This document shows positions 11,456-23,196 of a DNA stretch of 64,000 bases, piece after piece. Positions within the stretch are counted from its first letter, which is position 1; every line of letters starts with the position of its first letter. The position numbers and the translations under genes are program-made. The notes below the pieces were generated by a model. The model saw only the letters and a program-made list of their open reading frames with translations. It searched no databases and was not told the DNA's origin. Source of the stretch: Rotaria sp. Silwood1 (lineage: Eukaryota; Rotifera; Eurotatoria; Philodinida; Philodinidae). The stretch spans positions 615,774 through 679,773 of the forward strand of contig CAJNOP010000039.1 of NCBI GenBank assembly GCA_905250075.1. Direction: 5' to 3'.

Positions 11456-13740
11456 GAGATTTAAGATGTGTTTGGTCGCTTTTGTTCGCACTTCCGCAGC
11501 GCCCACAAAGAGCGCGACGCCCCGCATGGTTATTGTTGCATATGTTCATTTAATATCTTTTGTGCTGGTACTTAATTGAGTTTCGAGAGGTATCTGTAGA
11601 AGACATTGTATGTATAATTACAATGATAGTCGAGCTTTGATTGTTCCGTATAAGCGAGATATGATATAATTTTCTATTAACTTATTTGTTATTAATTGTA
11701 AGAAGGAGTAATAAAAAAGAAAAAGAATAAGTACAATATAATATTGATAAGTTAATGTTATTTGTTTATTAAATATTATTTTGTAAATCTCAAAAATGCT
11801 AAATGTATAGAAAAAAAAGCAAATAACTCAGAAGATCATATGTTAATGTAGTTGTTCGGTCTTTCCTCATAATACTCTGTACAATGAGAATAATGAGTTT
11901 TCTTATCATTTGCTAATATGTTTGTTGTAAGAGAGTTATTTAATGGAAATTTCAATAGCGTTATTTATTTTAATTAGATAATGAAAAAAGAAATAAATAC
12001 TAACCAGAGAAGTCCTTCAACTGATTAATCATTTTTGAATCAGAACTATGTGCATCGTGTAGTTCTAATGACTTTAGAGTATCTTGAAAAAGAGTTTAAG
12101 TCCTTCACGTATTGTTGCGGAAATATTCGATTGTTACAGAATTTTTTAATACAATATCTTGTCTGCCATCAAGAACACTAGAAACAATGGCTTTCCCAAT
12201 TTCGACTTGACACTAGAGACAAGCCTTAATACGAATGGTTTATTACGATCGCTTCAAATCTGTCGATTGTCTCTGTCCTAAAATTTGGCTATGATAAAAG
12301 CATGTCTTTTATATTGCTCATATAAATCGATAGATTCAATGTTCTACTTTCAACATAGAAGTAAATTAAAAGACATAAAACTCTCATAATAAGTTATTCT
12401 TATTAAGACTTGTTTCTGTGCAACGTTTCAAGTTGAAATTCAAAAATCAATTGTTCTATTTTTTTCTGAGAAATGTCACGATATTGTAAAAACAGATGCA
12501 GTATGTTTTCAACAATACGCTAAGGACTCAAAATATTTTTAGGATACTCATTGCTCATTAGAATCTACATGTTGAACATAGTCATCACTCCAAAGCGATT
12601 AATCATTTGGAGAACTTCTCTTGTAAGTTAGTGACGACATAATAGTCGTCTTCTATTCATACAAATATCTGACACTAGAGAAAACAGCTAAAACAGTGCG
12701 TCATATTTTTGTTATTTAATAATACTGCTCATACGATAAACTTTTATCTTTTCGAAATCGATAATATATTATATTACTACGGATTTATACGATTCAAGAT
12801 TAACCAATATCGAAAATATTGTTTAAAATCGTACAGAAAGTGATGAGTGCTGTTCAGTTTACATAACAATCCAGAGACAATATTAGTTCTCTCAATGACT
12901 GCATAGATATTAATTGTCTTCTTTATTGAAAAAATAAGATCCAATGTTTTTATGCGATCATAATGTGAAAGTCATATATGTAATACTTAATTTGGCGAAA
13001 AAATTATCTACAATAGATATTCTTCTCCTAAAATCTCAACTAGATTCGAACTCTTCTTGTAGATATATTGCTTCTTCAATAATTGACCATATTTTAACCA
13101 GTAGATGTGATCTATTTTGATTAGAATTTTTATATTACTCTAAATAGTGCATAACACATTGATAAACAAAATATAAACTTAGATAAAATGATCTCTTCAT
13201 AAAAAGTTTTCTACAGATTGAAAGTTCAGTACAATACAAAATCACTGTCAAAGAACAATTTCATATGCATCAAATCTTTAAGCATTAAAATACGATCATA
13301 TGTATGGACCTACGAAATATAAATGATTGTTTACTAATATATACTGATTTTATATGCTTTGTCTTACTATGATTTGCTTGACTACTGATCTACAATGATA
13401 GGTCGAAAATTAATTTCAGAAAAATATTGAAATTATAAATAAAAAAAAAGATTTATACATTGGAAACATCTTATCTAGAGAAAGTGTACTTTTCAAAAAG
13501 AAACATGTCTTTTCTATCATAATATCACTTGAGAAACATTATTTTTCGAAATTAATCAATTTATCTTGATAACTTTTGAGATGAGAAAACATTTTGATTA
13601 TTGATGGATGGAAGAAAGAAGAATGTTCCCACCTTTCAGCTACTTTGTAGTATGGCGTTATGCTTAGCAAGAGATTAAATAGCCCGATATGTTTCCTACA
13701 ACTATGACTAATTATATTGTATCGAATGATTTCTTTATAG
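11456..13740. other. Intergenic AT-rich stretch with no gene seen
   Basis: I looked here for the missing upstream exons of the myosin tail that follows, including a P-loop GESGAGKT and motor exons, and found none. A short GC-rich patch at about 11470-11535 is the only compositional feature. No inverted repeats were defined. Confidence 0.5.
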
Positions 13741-14419
13741 TATGCAACAAAAATGATTAAAATTGATCGTCGAGGTTATAAACAACATATTCGACTTCTA
13801 TGTTTAACAACAGAACGTGTTTATATAATAACAAAAAAAGATCCATATCCAAAAGAAACTCTTCTTTTCAAAGATATTCTTGGTATTACTTGTACACCAT
13901 GTCAAGATGGCTTTATATGTCTTCATACAAGAGAAACACGAGAAGATCGAGTAAAATTTAATTGACTTTTTCTTTTCCGTAGAAAATTTAAATTGATAAA
14001 TTAAATTTTAAGGGTGATTGGATTTTTGTTATTGATCATCCATGTGAATTTATTACACAACTGTTTATGGCCATGGGACGAAATCATAATAATGATAATT
14101 ATCTCAAAATAGAACCTAAGTATGAATAGAAAAACAAACTTATGAATTAAGCTCCTTTTTTTCCTGTTTTTTTTTTAAAGATTTAAACATGTACGTCGAG
14201 GCACAGGTTCTATCAAATGTTTAAAAAAGATTCTTTTTTTTTATGTATATTTTCTTTTATTTAGGTACAGTATCTGATGAATGCTTAATCGAAGTTCGTC
14301 CATCGCGTGCATTTCGTATTGAATTTGAAAATTATGAAGTTTTAGTTATTGTAAGAAAAAATTTTATCTGAATAAGACTTTTATCTTTCTCTTATTTATT
14401 ATTTTAGTACACACAATAG
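13741..14419 (+). pseudogene. Orphan myosin-I tail (TH1 domain), motor domain missing
   Basis: Five exons (13741-13950, 14013-14119, 14181-14206, 14265-14350, 14408-14419) join in phase to 147 codons ending in TAG. The product matches the myosin-I tail homology 1 domain, which binds acidic membrane lipids. It starts YATKMIKIDRRGYKQHIRLL, then LTTERVYII, FKDILGITC.., and a C-terminal TVSDECLIEVRPSRAF stretch close to the myosin-Id pattern. The first exon has an acceptor (TTATAG) and opens in phase 0, so it was an internal exon. No motor, IQ motif or other upstream exon is visible anywhere in the window. Alternatives are a tail-only gene starting at ATG 13753 or an assembly break. The reading frame is intact, so loss is recent or the tail is still used. 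Confidence 0.7.
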
Positions 14420-14769
14420 TCGATATTATGGCTGAACTTTTTTTGTCCTTCTTGTCGTTGTTATTGCTGCTATTTTTGCTGAATATTGCTTTATTGAAAC
14501 ACAAAAAATAATAATGGAGAAAATTTGAAATAAATGAACCTAAATGTGCTTATCGAAAACAATGAGACATATTCGATCTGCATACATTCCATACTCTTGA
14601 GCATTTTGAAAGTCAGGCATAAATCGAAAAATAAACGCGAAACAAAATCATCAGAATAGTACTAAACTTTAAGAATGCAAGGAACTAAAGACATGTGACA
14701 ATGGTGTTTATTCTGAATATGTAAAGACTTATAGTCTGAAGTCATTTTCAGATATTAATTGCCATAGTT

Positions 14770-15618
14770 TAGAGGTGGAACCGGTCCGACCGGACGGGAC
14801 CGGACCGGACAAGAAGTTAAACCGGGCCTGACAGGATCGGATTTTTGCCAGTTCATCATTACAAAATTGTTGTTTGCACCCAAGAATTTTCTCTACTGAA
14901 AACGGCTTTTTTATAATATTTTCAAATCAGAAGAATGTATTTGCGAAAAACTCAATAGAGATCGTGTCTTCAACTTGACTATAAACGATTGATTGTTCTC
15001 TTTATATTTCTATCGATTTCTTTCTCGTATATCACTCAATTTAATCTTGATCAAATAATTTATTCTCTTGTTCTATTTAGGCAGCTGCCTGAATCAAGAA
15101 AAATAAATATTTACGTTTTTGTGTTAGATTTATTATAAACTTGCCTTTTTTTTCCTTTTTTGAAATTAAGATGAAAAACAGATTTGATCTGAATAGCTAA
15201 TTTATATCGATGTTGGGCTCGGCAAGTCGATGCACCCTGCTATAAAATATGAAGGGAGAGTTCTAGTTCCAATTTTTATTTCCAGTTCGGATTAGGAGTA
15301 ACGATTTGCTGTTAATTTATTATAATTTTAAATTGGATCTACATAAATTTAAATTTTGTAAAATTTTTAAATTCAAAATAAATAAAACTTTTTAAAATTT
15401 ATTTTTGGATTTATAAATTTTTCGTAAATGTAAATTGATCACCCCTAGTTTGGATTTCTGCATGTGAATATTCAACTCCCCCTTCGCCAACATTTTATGT
15501 GAACAGATACTTTTATAGTCGGTTATTTTCGCCGGATTTTTGCCAGTTTAGCTGTAAAATTCGTCCGGTCGGTTGCGGGCCGGACCGGACAGAAGAAACC
15601 TGTCCGGTTCTAGCTCTG
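14770..15618. mobile_element. Non-autonomous hAT-type element with 8-bp duplication
   Basis: The left end TAGAGGTGGAACCGG and the inverted right end CAGAGCTAGAACCGG form terminal inverted repeats. They are flanked by the direct repeat CCATAGTT at 14762-14769 and 15619-15626. An 8-bp duplication and a YAGAG start are typical of hAT elements. Both sub-terminal regions are rich in CCGGAC/GTCCGG words, and GGATTTTTGCCAGTT occurs near both ends in the same orientation. The 849-base body has no transposase frame, so it would depend on an enzyme supplied elsewhere. Confidence 0.85.
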
Positions 15619-15626
15619 CCATAGTT

Positions 15627-16751
15627 AATTATTAAATGTCCATGACGCTCTGTGAACACATTCCATTAATTTTCTTAGCAAGTGAGATGCGACATTTATG
15701 TCTTTTCATCATTAGTTCAGTTCGTTAAATATTTAAATATGTCGACTCAACAATTTCTATTAAATCTGATCTTCTATGTAATATTGTTTATTGGTGGAAG
15801 AGGAACTAATCGCCATTTGTCTCGAATCACTCATCATGTAGCATGCTGACTATGTCGTGATCTACATCTACTCTTGTGACTAGTTAGTATGTATAGAAAA
15901 CTCAAGCAATAGAGCGAAAGAATTCTGCATCAGTTAGACTTTCTATTCAAAGCTGTAGTTAGTGTCAATGGTAAGGAACATATCGGGCTATTGAATATAA
16001 TACTAGGAGCATTTCGCACCGTAAGTTAACTCAAGGGCAAGGGTAATCTTCTTGCCTTGCTCATCACACATGTTTTCTTAATTTCTTGACTTGTGTCAGA
16101 AAACGTTTAAAATATTCTCTCTCGCTCTCTTTCTGTAGATATTAACACGGTTGAACTTATAGTTTGATTATAGCAGATATGTAGCTGGCAAACCAGTAGG
16201 AAAACATTGTTCAAAAGAATAGCACTCACTCTTATCCTCATGTGCTTCACTAGAAAATTAACTCTCTTGTTCATTTTAATGATTAGAATTGAAAGATTTT
16301 TCAAGGAGAAAAACAAAATTTAATTTAAGAAAAAGAATCTTCTAATGTTTATTTATCTTTTAGCTTTTAAATTAATATAAATATTATTTTATTGACATTT
16401 GCGCCCAATGAGTTCTATTTGACACATGTTCATCATTATTATCGTCACCATCTTAATCATTAGTATTCGATGTTATAAACTATGTTCATATTTATGGCGA
16501 AACATTTATTGAACACAGATATACCTTTATCTATATCAATAAATCTCATATGTACAATTTATTAACTCGTAATGCATAAGAAACAAATAAAAAAAAGTAT
16601 AAAAGGAATATATTAGCGAGAAGGGCTGCAAAAAGGTGTTCACATTAGAAAGCACACATGTCGTTTGGTTTTCAGCAACTGTGATTGTAAGATGATTTGT
16701 TATTGCGAAGAATTGTGACGCAGAAACGCACAGCTAAAAAAAAAAACTCGT
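15627..16751. other. Spacer between two hAT-type elements
   Basis: No gene, RNA or repeat was recognised. A TCTC-rich run lies near 16117-16133. Confidence 0.5.
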
Positions 16752-16759
16752 AATTACGC

Positions 16760-17296
16760 CAGAGATGAGCACAGGACAACTTTTTCTGTCCTGTCCTGCC
16801 CTGTCCTGTAGTCAACCTCCGTCCTGCTGAGCGGCAGGACAGAACGAAAAATGACTTAGCCTCCTGTCCTGTCCTGTCCTGCAGTCAACCTCTGTCCTGT
16901 TGAGCGGCAGGACAGGACGAAAAATGGCTTATCCTCCTGTCCTGTGCGGCAGGACAGGACAGGACATTAAGCAGGACAAACACGACATCTTTAATTTTCG
17001 ACTAAGTGAAGCATACACTAAACGTTTCAGCCATCTATAGTGAGTATCAGATAGAGATGAGCACAGGACAACTTTTTCTGTCCTGTCCTGCCCTGTCCTG
17101 TAGTCAACCTCCGTCCTGCTGAGCGGCAGGACAGAACGAAAAATGATTTAGCCTCCTGTCCTGTCCTGTCCTGCAGTCAACCTCTGTCCTGTTGAGCGGC
17201 AGGACAGGACGAAAAATGGTGTACCCTCCTGTCCTGCCGCGCAGGACAGGACAGGACACAGGACGACCGCACCGTCCTGTCCTGTGCTCATCTCTG
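16760..17296. mobile_element. Dimeric hAT-type element built of CCTGT/ACAGG words
   Basis: The ends are CAGAGATGAGCACAGGAC and its inverse. They are flanked by the 8-bp direct repeat AATTACGC at 16752-16759 and 17297-17304. Inside, the left approximately 170 bases (16760-16935) recur at 17052-17220 beginning again with TAGAGATGAGCACAGG, so the element is a tandem dimer. The repeated body alternates TCCTGTCCTG with GGCAGGACAG and could fold into strong hairpins. About 110 bases of unrelated AT-rich sequence separate the halves. No coding sequence is present. Confidence 0.88.
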
Positions 17297-17304
17297 AATT
17301 ACGC

Positions 17305-17978
17305 ACAACTGATAGTTTATCATTTTTTTTGAATGTACGTTTTATTCGTTCCGTCCATTTCTTGTTTTTGTTATTTTTTCTCTTTAGAGTTTTTCATAGA
17401 AAATACATGTAATGACATTGCAATTCGATTTTAATCGAAAATATAGGAAGTATTTGCAACAAAATTTGCTCTATCAGATTTGAGATCATTCATAATTAGG
17501 ATATATTTCCTAGTAGAGATTTTACTTTATTTATTCATTAAGAGAAACTATAAATCGTTTTCATATCAAAAACAAAGAATTATCAATACTAAACATGTAC
17601 TAATTGAAATGAGAGAAACAGAAATACTTTTGATGATGACCGCTTGTCTTGATGATCGATAAACTTTGTATCAAATACTGTACGTATATACATCTTAATA
17701 TTTTTCGACATCTATCGTAACTATATTATGATTATATTATTCGATAACGTTTTCATTGGATTGTACATCTGCTCACATGTATATTCTATTTTATATCATC
17801 AAGTAAAGTAATTTATTTTTTGTTTTTTTGTATCTTTTCAAATGAATATCAATGATTTGATTCCAAATAATTTCATAATGAAATTAGAAAATTTCTTGGT
17901 GTCAATATGTTTTTTTAGACGAATAATTCAATATTAATAGAATAAGAAAAAAAGTTAATTTATTGCTGATGTTTTCGA
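17305..17978. other. Spacer upstream of spastin
   Basis: AT-rich sequence with no supported gene. It is expected to contain the spastin promoter and 5' UTR, but no defined promoter element can be named. Confidence 0.5.
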
Positions 17979-20900
17979 ATGTTTTCAAGTTTCTCTAATT
18001 GGTTTAGTCAATTTTTCAGTATGGAAAATGAACCATATCAAAGTCAACGTAATTATCAACAACAAGCTGCTGAATATCTAAGTCAAGCATTAGAATATGA
18101 TGAACAATCAGGTATTTTGCTTTTTCTTCAAATTTCTTTTTTTCTTTCATTTTTCAATTTATAAAATAGAAAATCATGAATTAGCTATTGCATTATATAA
18201 AAAAGGCATTGAAGAATTAGAAAAAGCAATAAACTTAAATATTGATCCAAATGGTAAAATATTCACAAATATTATCATTTATATTATTTATTTCAATAAT
18301 AGATCAACGCGCACTAGACTTACGTACAAAAATGCGTAAAAATTTAGCTATGGCTCGTGAACGAGTTGAAATTTTACGTAAGTCTATGATTTTATTCAGA
18401 GATATGCTCTGTCCGATGCTCGTCTTTTTTCTTATATGGTTGCCGGACGAGCACATCTTGATCATACCACCTATTAAACTCTATTACTAGAACTTCTTTT
18501 GAATAAAGTAGGCAGATCAAACGCTGAAAGTTAAGACAAAGAAATTTAGTTGCTGACAGATTTGTTATTTATAGGAGACTATTAGCAATATTCATTGAAA
18601 ATTATCCTGATTACAATTCACTTTAAACCTAAATTTTGCAAAAATAAATTAAGATTGAGATGGACATTGTATAAGTATGTATCAACATCTGACTAAATCT
18701 TATCTAATTCAGGTATTGGTAGTTCAAAATTTGTGTAAAATGGGTTTTTGTTATGATTCGATTGAGTTCGTCGAATTACTTATCAAAACATTGTTTTCGA
18801 CATATGAGATCAAATCGTGATAACCTAGATATTTATTCGAATCTTTTTTTTTGTTTAATTGTTGAGAAAATCGTTTTTTTCAAAATGATAGTAGAAAAGT
18901 CATCAAAATAAGTTCATATTCAAAACTAATTTTCGGCCTCCATACCTCACTGTTATTTTCGAATATGAAGTATAAGATTCGATGCGAATTTTTATATTGA
19001 TTCTGAATATGATATTCATTTCTTTTAGAACTGAAGCTTTAATCATAAAAACCTCTAAATACAAGCCTGTTTTTATGATTTCTTTGCTATCATATTGACA
19101 AAATTGTTTTTCTCAACAAACATGCATAAACTTTTTCCCTAACTATAGAACGAGTATAATCAAAAAATGATTCACGTAAATATTAAGGTTATCAAGGCTT
19201 GATGTATTTGTCGTATTTAAATTTAGGTTTTTATAGGTAATTCGACAAGAAACTCTATTCAACCATGACAGAAAAATGCCAAAAATTTTTGTCCAAATTC
19301 CGCATTGTTAGTGTCTGAAATCATTTTTTTTGTGGTATTTTCAACTATATATTATTACTTATACATGCATGTCGGAACATGAAGTACTATTCGTCAATAA
19401 TTACCATAATACCACTACTATGCGAAAAAAAATTCTCAGGTTACTATGAGTTACGAGCACTCAGTTGCCCCGCCTCATTTCTTAGGCACGATGCGCGTCT
19501 TCGATGTGTTTTTTTGATCTTTTCCACTAACTATATAAAAATTTGTATTATTACTTTTCAGAAAAATTAATTCAAACTGATTCCAATCCAGTAATAAAAG
19601 TTCACGTCCGGCCAACTAAAGTTCAACGTCCATTACGACCTCGTAGTATTGGTTCAGCACCTTCAGTGAGTATCATATAAGCTTTGATCTCAACAATGCT
19701 ATAAATAGCTTATTTTGCTTGCATGTGTTTCAAGTCTGCTTCATCTAATTGTCGCTCTCGTGTTATGTCACCTGCTCCTGCTTCTGCCTCATCGATGCGT
19801 TTAACTTCTAAATTAAAACAACCACCTCCACAAACTATTAATGTGAAAAAAAAATGATCTCATTTTATATTATATATATATATAAAAGAATATTTCTAGA
19901 ATCGAATAAAAGAACTTCCATCAACAGCAAATGCTAGGAAAATACCAACGCAAAACCAATCACAACGAATATCACTTAAATTACCCAATGTTGAACCTAA
20001 ACTTGTTTCATATATTCTTAATGAAGTCATTGAAAATAGACCACATGTCAAATTCGATGACATAAGTAAGTTTGTTTTCATTCAAAAGAGAATTTATAAT
20101 CTTAAGACAACATCTCGGTATATAACGAGTGATGCCAATTAAATCGAACAAAATAAACGTTTTTTTTTAGTCATCCTGATAAACTTTCAGAAAGTCATTC
20201 AATATAGAATTTTTCATTCTAAAACATTGCTCCCTTTGTTTTTCAAATAAATGTTTCCGTTGGAGTAAAATTTAAACTATTAACATATTCGATCATTGAA
20301 TGGTGACGATTAAAGAGAAAAAGCAGAAAAATAATGCAACTTTTTTCGAGAACAGTTTTCTAGATTTTTGAATATAATACTATAAAATTCTATATCGTTT
20401 GGTATGTATTTCAGATTAACACTGGAAAAGCTCTTGTCTGGTCTGATTATACTTTTGTTCTTTTTTAATCCGATACAGTCTATTCATTTTTTATTCTCAA
20501 TTCAACAGTCACATTATTTCGATCAAGTTTTTTTCCAAAACACGGACGAAAATATGCCTAGAGGCATTAATTTCAATTCTTTTTCTCATGAACGATAGCA
20601 TCAGGAGCCTTGAAAACATCGTAGATATATAGAACACAAAAATTAACGCATTTTAAAATGAAAAATCCTCTATCAAATGACTTTCTTAAAATGTACTGGA
20701 ATGGTACACAAAAAAAAAAAATGATTTTATTCAAAGACAACTAATCAGAGTGAGAATGTCAAGTTTTTGGTTATTTTCGAATAGATTCAGTTTTTTTTCT
20801 AAGATAAGATTGAACAATTATCAATAAATTTTGACATAGCCCTTAGTTTATATCTTGAAATAGTTTCAACTCAACATTATTGTAGAACTTTGAATGAAAT

Positions 20901-23196
20901 ATTTAAATAAACGAAATCTCATCTATGCGTTTCTATTAAAGAAACAATTTCTGTGGAAGTTGCTGTTTGAAAAAATTACTTTTAAAAATACAAAAGTAAA
21001 TAGTTTATCCAATCTTAGCCTGGAAGGAAATTCTCAACATATTAGTTTTGATCATTTTTTAGTCTTTTGTATTTTTTTTTAATGCAATACAAAGATATTT
21101 ATTATGGATATGATCATAGAGAGACCACGGTCCACTACAATTAATCCTATAATAGACATTAAGAAATAGAAGTGACGATTTATTTTATGCATCAGTGACA
21201 TTTGTCTTATGTTAAATCTTGTTTTTGTATCATTGTTATGTATTCCTTATATTTTTCTTGTTCGAATATTTACTTAAGTGTAGTAATTATCATTTGGATC
21301 ATTATTAAATATATTGCCATTAATTTACAAATTGAATATTTACTAGTGATGGTTCGAAGCATGACGTCGACTATTACTTGAAATGACTAGAAAAAGATGC
21401 ATATACTACTCATAAATGTTGAGATAGTCTATTAACGATTATGTTTTGTTAAAAGAATCTATACATCATATTAGGAATGCAAATAATTACATAGAAAGTG
21501 ACATAAACGAAGAAAACAAAGATGCTGATATCAATAGAAGAGCAGATGGTAACAGTGAATAACTTTCATGAAAGAAAATAATCAACAATAGAACTTCTGG
21601 TTTTAGTTATAAGAATGTTTGATAGACATTTAAAATGTTACTTTTCTTTATAAACCCAATTTTCATCTTTGGATCTAGATCGAGATGAATTTGCAGCTTT
21701 CTATATCTATGTGAAATATATAAATTTAAAAACTCCATGTCATACTTTCTTTTTGTGCACATATATTTTCTTTCAACTTTTGTATAAATTCAGTTCTATG
21801 GTCTGTTAGTAATATTATACTATTCTATAGTCTATAGTATCCTTTAACAAATATTCAAATATGATGATGAAATAAGAAAAATGATTAACTAATATAGAAT
21901 AAATCAAATTTTAAATAATTATTTTATTTTCCCAGGTGGTCAACAAGGAGCTAAACGAGCACTTGAAGAAGCTGTTATTTTACCAGTTCTTCGACCAGAA
22001 GTAAATAATATTTATTTAAATAAATAAAACAAATAATATGAATACCTTCTTTGTTAATAGATGTTTACTGGTTTACGTGCACCTGTACGAGGCATTCTTT
22101 TATTTGGACCTCCCGGTAATGGTAAAACAATGCTGGTAATTAAAATCTGACTTTGTACAATAATGAAATATTTCTATATGAATAGGCAAAAGCTGTAGCT
22201 TCTGAAGCTAAAGCACGATTTTTCAATATAAGTGCATCAAGTTTAACATCAAAATATGTCTGTTTTATATTTATTTACTTCTCTATATAAAAAAAAAATA
22301 TTTATTAATTAATTTATTTTTCTTTTTCAATAGATTGGTGAAGGTGAAAAATTAGTTCGAGCTTTATTTACTGCAGCTCGTGAATTACAACCATCGATTA
22401 TCTTTATTGGTTCGTTAATATCTTTGATATTAGTTTCTTCATGTATTATTTTGTTTATAGATGAAGTAGATTCATTACTTACAGCACGTAAAGAATCTGA
22501 ACATGATGCAATGCGTCGACTTAAAACTGAATTTCTTATTCAATTTGATGGTGTAAGAAATCTTAATAAGAAAGAAAAAAAAAAAAGTAAATAATAAATT
22601 ACATATATATATAGGTTCAAACAAATAATGATGATCGTATTCTTGTTCTTGCTGCAACAAATCGTCCATTTGAATTAGATGATGCAGCATTAAGGTATGA
22701 AACAGACAAAAAAAAGCGAAGTAGTTTTTTTTTTCTTTTTTTTGTTATTTTTCAAGACGTTTTCCTCGTCGTATTTATATACAATTGCCAGATATTAGAA
22801 CACGTGAACAACTTTTAAAATATTTACTTAATAAACAAGAACATAATTTAACAGACAATGATTTTCGATGGATTGCTAAGTAAGCAAGAAAAAACAAAAA
22901 GTTTCTTTTTTTTTTTTCTTCATCATTTCGTTGATAATACGAGAATTTTTATTCTTTTCTTAAGTGAAACTAATGGTTACTCAGGTAGTGATTTAACTGC
23001 TGTAGCAAAAGATGCTGCAATGGGTCCTGTACGTGAATTAGGTGTTGAAGAATTAAAACAATTATCAATTAGTCATATTCGTCCAATATTACGACAAGAT
23101 TTTATACAAGCATTAAGAAAAATTCGAGCAAGTCTATCATCATCAACACTTGATAAATATATACAATGGAATTCAACATTTGGTGATTGTAGTTAA
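17979..23196 (+). CDS. SPAST: Spastin, microtubule-severing AAA ATPase (494 aa, 14 exons)
   Basis: Exons are 17979-18111, 18170-18253, 18303-18377, 19562-19665, 19735-19842, 19900-20065, 21936-22000, 22061-22135, 22186-22257, 22334-22409, 22461-22552, 22615-22694, 22757-22879 and 22965-23196. Spastin hydrolyses ATP to pull tubulin tails through a hexamer pore and cut microtubules. Residues about 20-98 form the MIT domain. A basic Pro/Ser linker resembles the microtubule-binding region. The AAA core follows, with Walker A GPPGNGKT (261-268), pore loop KYIGEGEK, Walker B IIFIDEVDS (316-324), the RRFPRR arginine-finger region and the spastin-type C-terminus [20 protein letters not shown]. Human spastin has 616 residues; the shorter N-terminus here may lack its hydrophobic hairpin. 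The start could also be ATG 18021. Introns 3 (1184 bp) and 6 (1870 bp) are far longer than the rest. Confidence 0.95.

Noticed and set aside
16760..17296. CRISPR-like look of regularly repeated GC-rich words
   Set aside because: The repeats are inverted and dimeric, bounded by terminal inverted repeats with an 8-bp target duplication, in a eukaryotic sequence.
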